DNA of 64,000 bases from Pseudoscleropodium purum (Eukaryota; Streptophyta; Bryopsida; Hypnales; Brachytheciaceae). The stretch covers positions 21,018,001 to 21,082,000 of the forward strand of contig OZ017803.1 in the NCBI GenBank assembly GCA_963969395.1, read 5' to 3'. Below are positions 12,346 through 22,520 of this stretch, in pieces. The notes beneath the pieces are model-generated. The model saw only the letters and a list, made by a program, of their open reading frames with translations, searched no databases and had not been told where the DNA came from. The translations under genes were made by a program, and so were the position numbers. The first letter of the stretch is position 1, and each line of letters starts with the position of its first letter.

Positions 12346-12990
12346 ATTACAGTGATTAACAAAACTAAACACATCTTAACATATATTTAAATATTAATTA
12401 AATAATATTATCTAATGTAGTAGTCTTCTAACCATTCAAATTGTTGATGTGGCGACATTCCTGTGTTCCTTGCAGTCTTGGAATTTGCGGTCTTCTGAAG
12501 GCCCCCCAAAACATCTAATGCCAACAATCTAATTAATAAATGTGAAAGTGAAAAGCAAAAACAAATAGGTGTTTTAAAATGAAAAAATTCAAAAACATTT
12601 AGGGCTTTGTACTCACTATTGTTCACTACCTTCTGGCACCATTTTGCCTTCTTTTCTAATTTCAAATTTGTTTCAAATTGTGTTTGTTCTTTGCATTTTT
12701 AATCCTCTTTTGATTTGTTTGTTGTGAGGTGAGGGTTGAATACATTGTTTGTTTCAATAGCAAAAGCACAAAGCTTTGTTGCTACTTCAAAATGGTGTAT
12801 ATCCAAAAAAAAAATTGTCATTTCTCTAGTATGAGTCAATCTTTTATAGCACATTTTAGAAAAGATATAAGGAGCAAGATTGAGAGACAAAAGGAGGGCA
12901 TTAAAAACTTCTTATAGACAAAGAGAAGTGGTGCTATGTCACTCTCATTTCTGAAGGTCGATTTAGAATTGATCTTGGACTACAAAACTA
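12346..12990. other. Spacer inside the large inverted repeat, no gene recognised
   Basis: AT-rich DNA with a short GC-richer patch near 12450-12520. Short frames exist on both strands but none resembles a known protein. The last part may hold the decayed 5' end of the transposase that follows. Confidence 0.4.
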
Positions 12991-12995
12991 CATTT

Positions 12996-13690
12996 TGAAA
13001 GCGGTAAATTAGTATCCAATATGATTGTGAGGCGTGATTTGAGAGAGGTTGGTTTTGGTGCACAAGTGCAACAGTAGAAGACAAGTCTCAATGAGAAGAA
13101 TGTTCTTGCATGCTTGAAGTTTGCTAAAAGGTATGAAAATTGGATTGTTAATGATTAGAAACATGTGATTTTTAGTGATGAGACAAAGATAAATAGATTA
13201 ATTTAGATGGTAGGTCATGGTGTTGGATTGGAAATAGTAAACATATTGAACCACTAGATGTCCAATAGATCATGAAGCATGGTAGTGGATCAATGATGAT
13301 TTGGGATTGTATTATAGCTTTAGGACACAGAGCATGGTATAGAATTGAAGGTAGTATGTATAGGCATCTATGTAAATTTATTTTAGAAAATTTCTTGTGG
13401 TCTACTATACATAATTATTATTTGATCCAAATTAATTGATCTTTCAATAGGATAATGATTCCAAGGATTAAAGCAAGTTTGTGCAAAAGTGGTTGGTATC
13501 ACAACTACTTTAGCTATTTCAATGGCCTTCACAATCCCTTAGAATTTAATCCTATTGAACATTGTCGGGCATTTCTCAAGGTGAATGCAAGAAACACTAG
13601 TATTACTTTGCATCACACTTGCAATCTCTAAGTTGTCATTGGCCAACTAACTTTTGCAGATTGAAGCCAATATACTTGAAATGTTTTTGG
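12996..13690 (+). pseudogene. Decayed Tc1-type (DD34E) transposase
   Basis: Conceptual translation with stops and at least two frame changes gives the order of motifs of a Tc1-like transposase. First comes an HTH-like end (SNMIVRRDLREVGFGAQVQQ), then a stretch ending ENWIVND.KHVIFSDETKIN with the first catalytic Asp near 13176. Next come MKHGSGSMMIWDCI, AWYRIEG, and FQ.DNDSKD with the second Asp near 13453. The end is FVQKWLVSQLL, QWPSQS and FNPIEH with the third acidic residue near 13560. Counting residues from the Asp of DND to the Glu of IEH gives 34 between them, hence DD34E. Several stops (TAG) sit where Trp or Gln would be expected. Plant mariner-like elements usually carry DD39D, so this type is unusual for the host. 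Confidence 0.85.
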
Positions 13691-14699
13691 AAGATCAGTA
13701 ATTAGAAATAAACAGAGAACTTTGTTTCAAAAAATTTCAAAAATAATTTTATATTTCAATTTAGCTAATTTGTCACACTTTATAATTTAGGATTTTTTAG
13801 TATTGTGGACTACCCAAAATCAATGATCTAAACCTAAAATTTGTGTCATCTATTTCTACACTAGAGAAGCATATGCCCATCAAAAAGAACTTTTAAAAAA
13901 TTATTCAATGTCTTCTACATTCATGCAAATTGTTTCTTTTGCACACACAATTCTGAACAATGAAAATGGTTTCAAGATCATTCTTTTGGTAAAATCTCTT
14001 TAGCATAAAGTCTTCTCAAATTTAAAATTTAAAATTTCTTTAGAAAGAATTCCCTATTTTTGACAAATTAAAATGTCAAAATACCTATTTTCATGAGATT
14101 TTGCACTTTTCTAGTTTTCCTACTTAAATTTTTTTTCTATACTTTTTCTTTCTAGAGTACCTTCTCCTTAAAGATTTATACATTAAATGTATTTTTTCTT
14201 TAAAATTCAAATTTTTTTCCTATTTATATAGAATTTCCAAAATTATCATCAGTATTATAGACAATGCAACAGAAATGGCTAGGGGTTCTTGCATTCACCC
14301 CTCAAAAAGCACTTGAATGAATCTACAACACTTCCAAAAGGAATTCAAGAATTGTATGAGTGTGTGTTTTGTGTTTCCCAATTGGAATGAGAGGATTGCA
14401 TTGCACTTTATGTGAATATACCAAGAAGAATTGTTGTTGTATTGAAGAGTAGGGGCTATTGAACTAATTACTAAAGATTTTGTAGTAAACTTGAACAAAA
14501 TTGAGTATTTGTACATAGTTTTTCATTTAGTTTTGTAGTACATGTTTTTGCTATTAATGTAATGTACAATTTTGCATACAATTGCACAACTTTGTGTTGT
14601 ATCATGTCTAATTTTTAGATCTCAAATACAACAAGTCTATGAATTGTTGATGGTTATATGTTGAAGATGAGTGTGTGCAAAGTGTACTCAGTTTTGTTA
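13691..14699. other. AT-rich spacer, no gene recognised
   Basis: Non-coding, AT-rich sequence between the transposase relic and a foldback element. Short frames present are not supported by any motif. Confidence 0.4.
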
Positions 14700-15165
14700 A
14701 TTGTTGTATATAATACTTAGATGTTCATCCTTTTTTCCCACCACTTTTTATGCAAGATATTTTAGTAAGATGTGTAACTATTAATAATTATTTTGTAGAA
14801 TAATTTATTATCTTAATATACATTCTTATAATATTTGCAAAAACTTTCATTTAAAAAAACCGGAGTGAAGATGTTATAATATTATCAAGGCTTCTTCATT
14901 CTCAAGATAATTATCCAAAAATCAACCTTCATTTTTTTGACTCACTTTCTTGATAACGAAACACCTTGATAAAATTATAACATATTCACTCAGGTTTTCT
15001 ACATTAAAGTTTTTATAAATGTTATAAAAATATGTGTATTAAGATAATATATTATTTTGTAGAATTATTATCAATAGGTAAACATCTTATTTAAATATCT
15101 TGTATAGAAAGTGATGGAAAAAAAGGATGATCATCTTTAGAAGCAATATATAATGAGCTCAATAG
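14700..15165. mobile_element. Foldback (hairpin) element
   Basis: The stretch is a near-palindrome about 465 bp long. The left arm starts ATATAATACTTAGATG then TCATCCTTTTTTCCC and the right arm ends GGAAAAAAAGGATGATCATC. Inner pairs include ATTATCTTAATATAC with GTATTAAGATAATA and AAAAACTTTCATTTAAAAAAACC with GGTTTTCTACATTAAAGTTTTT. A spacer of about 75 bases around 14898-14970 separates the arms. No coding capacity. Confidence 0.75.
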
Positions 15166-15349
15166 ATATCTACAGAAAACAATGCCTAGCAAATGAATCT
15201 AAAATATAAAATTAAATTAAAAGAAATTCCTTTTATACTAGCTTGATACACAAAATACTTTTTTTCAAGATTATATTTTAGAATATATATAAAAAAAAGA
15301 CAAAAATAGGAAAATAATAATAAAATTAAAAGTGACAGTATAAAAATGA

Positions 15350-16390
15350 AAATGTAGTGGTGAATACAAAGTATCATTTGCTATATTTGTAGCTTTTCTA
15401 TAGGATTAGGAGACTTGTATCTTACAATAATTTTGAAAAATTATTAGATTTTGTTGTAACTTTTTTGGTGAATTGTTTACAATAAAGGCTTACAAATTTC
15501 TACAACATGTATTTACATCTAGGGATATCAAAACACTCCCTTTTGTTGTAGCTTTTATGTGATTGAATAGACAAAGATCTTGAATGTTTGGATATTTTTA
15601 GCCATAAATTTATTTCTACAATGAAGCACACTTGGGAGTAGATCTATACTAATCAACCAATGAAAGAGACAGAGGTGCACGATGTGCTTCAACAACTGAA
15701 GTTCCTATAATTTTGTATCCAATTGGTAAAAGTATCTATGGCATTGATAGTTACAATTGGGCCTTCTATCCCATGACAATAGTGTACTTGTTATAGGTAA
15801 GGTAGGAGTTCCATAAATTGCTCACTTAAGCTTAAGTAATTCATCAATGACTATAATAGATATCTCAAAAAGCATGTCATACATTCCTAAATAGGGGACG
15901 CATTTAGAACCTACTCCATTTGAGGACCTCTTACCTTAATGCTTTGATGGTATACAATTAGCGCACCAACTCTTTCCAAGTCGCCATCATATAAGCTAGT
16001 AAGGTACTTATTATTTTTTCAATAAAAAGGTTCAATAACCCCATCGTGTATTATTTTTTCTTGATAAAAAAATTGTCAACTATCTTTATATGATGATTCC
16101 TATGGTTCAAGTGTATGCTCTATGCACCTAGAATATCAATATCAAGATGCACCCCTTCCCACTCAGAGATTTATTATGCCTAAGAAACACCTTTAAATCT
16201 TATTTTTCCACTAAGTACATATTGTTATCTACTTTTACTTTCTCAGAAACACTAGGACCTCCATTGGATAAGGCATCACCAAGCAAATGCCTTTTGAATA
16301 GTACACAACATTGGAATATACACACATAGATTGATTAGCCCCAACCTTGTTAAAGGGTTAAAAAGGGTTAATTTATTGTAGAACTTTCAA
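15350..16390 (-). repeat. Right arm of a large inverted repeat
   Basis: Approximate reverse complement of 11520-12345, with landmarks in mirrored order (see the left arm). It is longer because of small insertions around 15690-15960. Together the arms bracket the transposase relic and the foldback element. Confidence 0.75.
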
Positions 16391-16960
16391 AGAACCACAA
16401 TTCGCTCAGAGTGAACCGACGCCCTCGCTCATCCACCAAGTCATTCTAAAAATGCATGTAAAATTTTTAAAAAAACATTACTTTATACTTAATCAAAATA
16501 TATTCTATACCTCTTCTAGCTAATTTTCACCTTCTCATTGCAAACATGAATTCAAAATTTGCAAATTTGATCATTTGCAACAAATAAAAAATTTCAGCAT
16601 TTTCTCCTAGGACGAGCGAGGGGGTTGGTTTGCCTAACAAGACACTAAATCATGCCCATGAAGTGGACCTAGCAAGGGAATTTGGGGATTTTTGGGGAGT
16701 AAAAGTAAAAAAAAGTCCCCTATTTTGAGCCGTGTCTAAGGTATGTTCTAGACTTCTCTATACTAATTTGGGGTCTCTAATTGCAAATATGAATTCAAAA
16801 TTTTCTTTTTTAAAAATTGTGTGAAAAATTTAAAAAATCCTTATATTTCCCCCAAGGATAAATCCATCTTGTTGGGCCCATTTCATGGGCATGATTTAAC
16901 GTCTTGAGTTCGTCCTGGCCCACAATCCTCCTTGTTCTCTCTTTAGCTTGAAAGTTATTT
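16391..16960. repeat. Non-coding segment with an inverted pair and an internal direct repeat
   Basis: ACTAAATCATGCCCATGAAG near 16646 faces CATTTCATGGGCATGATTTA near 16879 in inverted orientation. In addition, TCTCATTGCAAACATGAATT near 16533 and TCTAATTGCAAATATGAATT near 16776 are direct repeats. Composition is mixed and there is no frame of interest. Confidence 0.5.
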
Positions 16961-16996
16961 TAGTTGACATGATTCCCATTTTTTTTGTCCAATGAC

Positions 16997-17640
16997 TTGA
17001 ACCCCTAAACACCCAAGGCCTATTTTGAGCCTCTAGAAATTTGCTCTAAATTGAACAAAAGATAACATTATGATAAGTTATATCAATTTTTTTTTAATTG
17101 TAACCATACAAATTCAAACTAGACATGTTAGAGATTACATAAAAAGAAAAAACACAATAATATCACTTATAAGTTTGAAGATTATAATGTTTGACCACGA
17201 AGGTGTTAAAACTATGAAAAATTTTCAATTCACTTTTCACAAGTCAAACCTAAAAATTTGGTGACCAAAAAAATATGAGGTTTGAGGGCCTAATATGAAT
17301 AACCCCAATCAATTTATGGCTTCTCAAAATCTACTCTACATTTTTCTTAAATGAGTTTTGAATGTGATTTTTCCTTCAAGTCCTAGTGTATTTGAGGCTC
17401 TTTACAAGAGCTCTCAACACTACGGGAAGTCAAGATTGCAATGGGTACCCTTGCACTAAACTTTGAATAGAAAAATCACTATCATTTATTTTCAAGATCG
17501 GATTTTTTATGCTAAAACTAGACTTCAAGAAGAATCTTTCAAAAATATAAATTACTAAAAATAGAAACTTGGTTAAGTTTTATTTAACTTCAAAGTTTTG
17601 CAAACACCAGATTTTGGTGCCTCGTGCATTTAGGGGTTAA
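16997..17640 (-). mobile_element. TTAA-type element, family D, copy 1 (holds an empty target site)
   Basis: Left end TTGAACCCCTAAACACCCAAG and right end GCATTTAGGGGTTAA bracket 644 bp. It is the reverse complement of the element ending at 55784: shared words include ATTTGCTCTAAATT, CAAATTCAAACTAGACATGT, CACTTTTCACAAGTCAAACC and AGAGCTCTCAACACTACGGG. The TTAA at 17584-17587 is the unoccupied version of a site that carries an insertion at 52814-53362. No coding capacity. Confidence 0.75.
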
Positions 17641-17987
17641 GCTTGGTTCTGAATCAAAGCAGCAACTGAAGGTCGGTATGTTGATACTTGGAATAAGGGG
17701 TGGTGTTTCCAAAGTGAATCTGGTCCAGGAGTGGGTCTAAATTCATCCCTGAAACCTTTGCGATACACCACTTCAACACTGAAGTGCAACCATGCCAAAA
17801 AATTTAACCTCAGAAGGATTTACCTCCAATTTGGATACCATGTTCTCAAACCCGGCACTTTCTGTAAATGAATGCCCTCTAGAGTCAAACAACAAACAAT
17901 GGGTGGCGCACATAATGAACACAGAGTCTAGATTTGTGGCCTCTATTTCTAAGTTAAACATTATTGTGTCCAATCTAAAGATTGTAA

Positions 17988-18648
17988 TTAACCCCTAAAG
18001 GATTAAGCTGCATTTTTTTTGACAATATAGCAAATTGGGGTAGCTCACTATGAATGAATTTTTTATTTATTTTTGTTGAAATTTTCACATAACATGTGCC
18101 CAAGGAATATCTTCAAGGCCTGACAATTTTCATAACTTTTGACTACATGGTCAAAAAGTTATTGTATAATATGCAATTTTCTTTGTTCTACGGGAAACCC
18201 AAGCAAATAAAAAAAATTCTTTAATTAAAAAGGAGTATGCATGGAATCTCAAAAGGATTTGCCTCCCATTTGAAAATCATACCTACCCACAAACTAAAAG
18301 TCCTCATAACTTTCATCTCATTAATCACAATGGAATGATTCAAAGCTTTTCACGTATATATAAATCTAAAGAACCAATTTCAAATTTTTATTTTTTTTAA
18401 AAGTGATTTTAAAGAAGTCTTATGAGCTGCCCAAGCTGCCTACGAAATAAAGAAAATTGCATATCATACAGTAACTTTTTGACCACTTAGTCAAAAGTTA
18501 TAAAAATTGTCAAGCCTTGAAGCTACTCCTTGGGCACATCAACACATGTAAAAATTTCAGCAAAAATAAATTTAAAGAATCCATTTGTAGTGAGTTGTCT
18601 AAATTCATTATGTTGCCAAAAAACGCAGCTTGGTTCTTTAGGGGTTAA
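17988..18648. mobile_element. TTAA-flanked foldback element, family C
   Basis: A 661-bp element runs from TTAACCCCTAAAGGATTAAG to CTTGGTTCTTTAGGGGTTAA. Its halves are inverted copies over roughly 200 bp. The left arm carries GTGCCCAAGGAATATCTTCAA, CTTTTGACTACATGGTCAAA and ATGCAATTTTCTTTG, and the right arm carries their complements. The arm sequence also occurs in the longer elements ending at 49126 and 54498, so this hairpin form looks derived from that family. A transcript would fold into a long imperfect hairpin. Confidence 0.8.
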
Positions 18649-19004
18649 TCTTTAAAAATTATAATCTGAAATTGAAACCTCTGTAACATACCTATATCCT
18701 TGATTCATGAAGAACATTCTTTTTCCTTTCCATTGAACATATATAAGTATACATGAATTTTTCTTGAAGCTTCTTTAATGAATGTTAATCCAATGAAGCC
18801 TACTTTTCACAACATTTATCATAGATGGTTGAGGGCTTCTATAGGGACATATGAATGTGTTTCGAGCCTAGAAGTGCGAGCCTAACATTTGTTTCTAGAT
18901 TTCCAACCTCATTATAAACCAATTGTTGAAGAAACGATTTTAGAACATTTATGCAAAAAACTTTGGTCCCTCATGACATTGTTTGGGGAAAACTACTAGT
19001 TAGT

Positions 19005-19210
19005 ATATTGTTAGTTGATGGAATTGGGAAAAAACCCGCTTGCAATTTGAAAACATCAAAAACCTTCTAATGAAAAAATCTATAAAATTTCTTTTTAGAA
19101 TAAATAATAGAGAAAAAACAACTTGGTACTAGAAAAAACAATTCAAATTCAATATGGGGAATAAATAAAAAATAATCAATAAAACTCAAAAATATCCTTG
19201 AACGCCACCC
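19005..19210 (+). repeat. Dispersed repeat, copy 2 (partner at 670-865)
   Basis: Same orientation and word order as the copy upstream of the DnaJ-Fer gene. This copy lies about 1 kb upstream of COR413. Boundaries are approximate. Confidence 0.55.
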
Positions 19211-19282
19211 TCATAACTTTTGTTTATGGTATCCAAATGATGCATTCAATCAATATCTTTACCTAAAGTAAGGCTATTTTTT

Positions 19283-19735
19283 TGTTTTAATTGTTATAAT
19301 GAGATCTCTAGAATTGTGCACCCCATTGGTCCATTTTTAATACCATTGGCAAGTTCTCTACGAAGAGGGTTGCACACTCTTGGTTTCTTAGTATTTGGAC
19401 TTATAAGGTGAAAGTTCTTGATTTTCAAACTTTTATGAATTAAAAAATTAGAAAATTTCTTTCACTTTTATTTTATTATATATATTGTGACAATAGCACA
19501 CTAATCTATACTTTAAGTTAGATTTTATTTTATTTTATTTTAATTTGTTAAAGTGAGATTTGTGAAACTACATGTCCTCGAATGGCATTCTTGGTACCAT
19601 TGAAAAGCTCTCTACGAAGATGGATGTACGGATTTTGTAGCATGGCGTTCCAATTCATGGCAAAAAAAAATACTCCCGAGTAATTGAATTTGAAAGTTTT
19701 TATGAGTTAAAAAAATAGAAAATTACTTTCAAATC
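19283..19735 (+). repeat. Diverged direct repeat upstream of COR413
   Basis: Two copies about 258 bases apart share, in order, AGTGAGATTTGTGAA/AATGAGATCTCTAGAA, ACCATTG.(C/A)AAG(T/C)TCTCTACGAAGA, and a final AACTTTTATGAATTAAAAAATTAGAAAATTTCTTTCA-like tail. The first spans about 19283-19478 and the second about 19541-19735. Confidence 0.6.
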
Positions 19736-19918
19736 TCCTTTCGTTTGCCAAATAAATTTTTAAGTTTGACCGGCCTAATAATAGAAACTGACATGCCGAG
19801 AGTAGAAAAAGTTACCGGATGGCGTCATTCACTGCCTGTCCGGAGTACAATCCTGACGCCGCGATCCCTAAACTGAGTCAGCAGCCATGATCCATCCCCC
19901 CCAGTACAAGGACTGCAC

Positions 19919-19965
19919 CACGTGGCGCCCATCCTCCCAAGATACCCCTCGACGAACCACGTGGC
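19919..19965 (+). promoter_or_regulatory. Two ABRE/G-box motifs in the COR413 promoter
   Basis: CACGTGGC occurs at 19919-19926 and again at 19958-19965, about 230 and 190 bp before the start codon. This is the core recognised by bZIP factors of the ABA response. Paired ABREs usually act together. A pyrimidine-rich CTCTCTCTCGCTCTCTCTCC tract follows near 20000. Fits a family known as cold- and ABA-responsive; activity is inferred. Confidence 0.6.
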
Positions 19966-20153
19966 CCTGCCAGCCTGGCACCCTCACCCACCAAGCTGTC
20001 TCTCTCGCTCTCTCTCCCCTTCAACTCCCACCCCGCCCATGATATTCTCCCTATTTCTCAGATCCCCCACCCCCACCCCACTTGCATTTCCCCCGCATTG
20101 TCGAGTGCTTGGATTAAGTTACGCTTGGATTGTTTGTGAGAGCATCTGCAGCG

Positions 20154-21927
20154 ATGGTGGCCCCGAGAGCATTGGCTTTAGACGTCTCCCAGCCTGGCGC
20201 AGCAGCCATGGTGCTGGACCAGGACTGGCAAGCCCTCGGGGATGCGCTCTCCAACTTGAGCGTGCACCTCGCGGCAGTGCTCGGACTCGGAGTTTCGCTC
20301 TTAGGGATCTTGCAGTGGGTCGCGGTCATCGCTGCCATGTACGTTTTCATTGGAAATCTTTGGAACTGAGCCGTGGTGTCTCTATTGCTCTAATTAACTT
20401 CGTTTTGAAGCAATCGCTTGTTGCATCGTGTGTGGGCATCTGTTTGTTGTTGGTTAGCATCGTGAGCGAGTTTGGGGTACTTCGGCATTGGTTGCCTTTC
20501 TGTGAATGTGGTGAAGTACACGAGTCTGTTGCGGGGGTGGGGGTGGGGGGTACTTTATTTGAATGATTTTTGCTGCATTTAATCATTTTGCATTGGAATG
20601 TAGTGGATACTTGGTAATGTTGTTTGTGTTTCAATGATAGGTTGTTGGGTCAGGCTGTATCAGTGTTTCTTGGCTTTGTTAAGAGTTCGTTTTGATTCTG
20701 TGGGTTCTCTTTGCGCAGCTACTTGTTGGTGTTGGACAGAACCAACTGGAGGACGAATTTGTTGACCGCGCTTCTGGTTCCTTACCTGGCGCTTCAGCTG
20801 CCAGAGCCTTTCTTCGGTTACTTGAGGTTTGTGGTCTTCCACATCAATCCACGTCCTCCCAATTTGGGGAGCTGAACATTCAATTTATTTCTAGCAAATC
20901 AACATGAGATTCATTGAAAAGTTCCCTGAACATTAATGGAGTCAAGGGAAGGAATCTAGGTTCTTTTTGCTCTGTAGATCTTGTTATGTTGGCAATGGTG
21001 GATGTGACCCTCATTAGAAATATTTACTTTCTTGTATCCTATCCATTGCGGACATGTTTGGCGTATTGGGGCTCATTGAACAGTGATTGCTTACTTTGGA
21101 TATCACTTCTTATTTACTTGTTTTCTAAACATGAATTTCATATCTGCAGAGGCGAAATCGGCCAATGGATCGCTTTTATTGCTGTGGTGATCCGTCTCTT
21201 CTTCGCTCAGAAGTTCCCCCAGTTGATCAATGGTAAGTGTCTTCAAAAACCTTTTTCTTTAGTTGAAGTATATGTCGATGGTCTTCATCCGAAGTCAGGT
21301 CATGCAAGTCTGGAAACATACTGAAAGACCATTATTCCAGACGTGTCTCAACATTAGAAGGCCAGACCTTATGAATCTGCACCGAAAATAGCTTGAGTTT
21401 ACCTTGAGTTGGTCTCAAACTCTAGTCATGCCAATCTTGCAAACGCTAATCAGCCCACTAATTCCTAACTGGGGAGTTTTTTCGAAAAATCAACTACAAC
21501 CTTGCAAGCAGACCTGAAATAACGATTCTGTCTTCAGATTATCAAAAGCAGAAGCCAACTGTCTGGTAATCCGTTTGCAAAGCTTGTATTACCCCGAGTT
21601 TCGTGTGGGCTTCGTGTTGACCGGCTATGGCAATTTCGAAATCATTAATTGTACTTTTGCTTGTTCTCTGCAGGTGATCTGGAACTTCCGGTGGCCTTCA
21701 TCCTGCTAGTGGTGACTGCTCCCAGGTTGATCGTGCACGCGAGGGGCACCGTCGTCTCCGACATCGTGTCGTTTATTATCGGCGCGTACCTGCTCATCCA
21801 GCACAACAACAACTCCGGCGGCTTCCGTCGTGCGTTTGGGGAGCAGCGCGGCATCTTGCACAGCATTGGCATCCTCGTCTTGATCGTGGCTCCCGTGTGG
21901 GCGTTTATCAATCACGTTTTCCTCTAA
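20154..21927 (+). CDS. COR413: Cold-regulated 413 membrane protein (COR413-PM type)
   Basis: Predicted 209-residue multi-pass membrane protein of the WCOR413/COR413 family, which is cold- and ABA-induced in plants; its molecular role is not settled. Four exons: 20154-20338, 20719-20826, 21150-21232, 21674-21927, all joined at GT-AG sites in one frame. Family landmarks are DRTNWRTNLLTALLVPYLA in exon 2, LPEPFFGYLRGEIGQWIAF across the exon 2/3 junction, AVVIRLFFAQKFP in exon 3, and ELPVAFILLVVTAPRLI and GVLHSIG-like RGILHSIGILVLIVAPVW in exon 4. Five or six hydrophobic segments can be seen. Length and the short hydrophilic N terminus fit the plasma-membrane class better than the plastid inner-envelope class, which carries a transit peptide. 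The start is the first ATG in frame; Met19 is an alternative. Confidence 0.93.
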
Positions 21928-22312
21928 AGAGAGAGCAGAACGTGTGCGTTTGTGTTCCGATTTGTGTATAGGAAGGGTTTTTTGTTGTGGCCTTGCACCA
22001 ATTTGTACATGGATTTCAATCGTGCTCTGAGGTGTCGCTCAAGTGTGAGCGCTTCGGGTGCGGAAAACGGAAGGTTAAATCAAAATAATTACTGTTTTTT
22101 TCTGGTTTCAAATGAGCGATATGGTTGCATATCTGTGTATGTGTAAGGGACTGTACCTAGTGGTAGTGCCCACCTAATTACGTCAAAATGTATACTTCCT
22201 CTTTATTTCAGAACCGTAACTCTATGATAGTGGTACTTCTTCTAAGATGAAGAATGACACCTAATGAAGATGGAACATACATGATGACGATATAAGCATT
22301 ACAGGAATTCTG

Positions 22313-22520
22313 GGGGTCGGGAGGGCCGCTTCAAGCAGCTGCGCCCCGCAGTTCCCCCTGCAATTTCGGGGAACGGCTGTTCCCGACAAAACTTTAAGAA
22401 TAAAAAAATAAAAAAAAATTTCATTCTTGAAATGCAAAAAAAAGTTGAAATTTTTATTTTTTTTTCGACGTGGCAGTCACATAGCCACGTAAATGAGCTG
22501 CTGCAGGACCTCCCACAGGC
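22313..22520. mobile_element. MITE-like insert downstream of COR413
   Basis: A GC-rich head (GGGAGGGCCGCTTCAAGCAGCT at about 22319) faces an inverted tail reading GGGAGGTCCTGCAGCAGCTC on the other strand, around an AT-rich core. The ends pair over about 20 bases with mismatches. The composition break against flanking DNA supports an insertion. Family unknown. Confidence 0.4.

Noticed and set aside
19922..20566. 214-codon open frame overlapping COR413 exon 1
   Set aside because: It runs through the promoter, exon 1 and intron 1 in another frame; the COR413 frame has strong family support.
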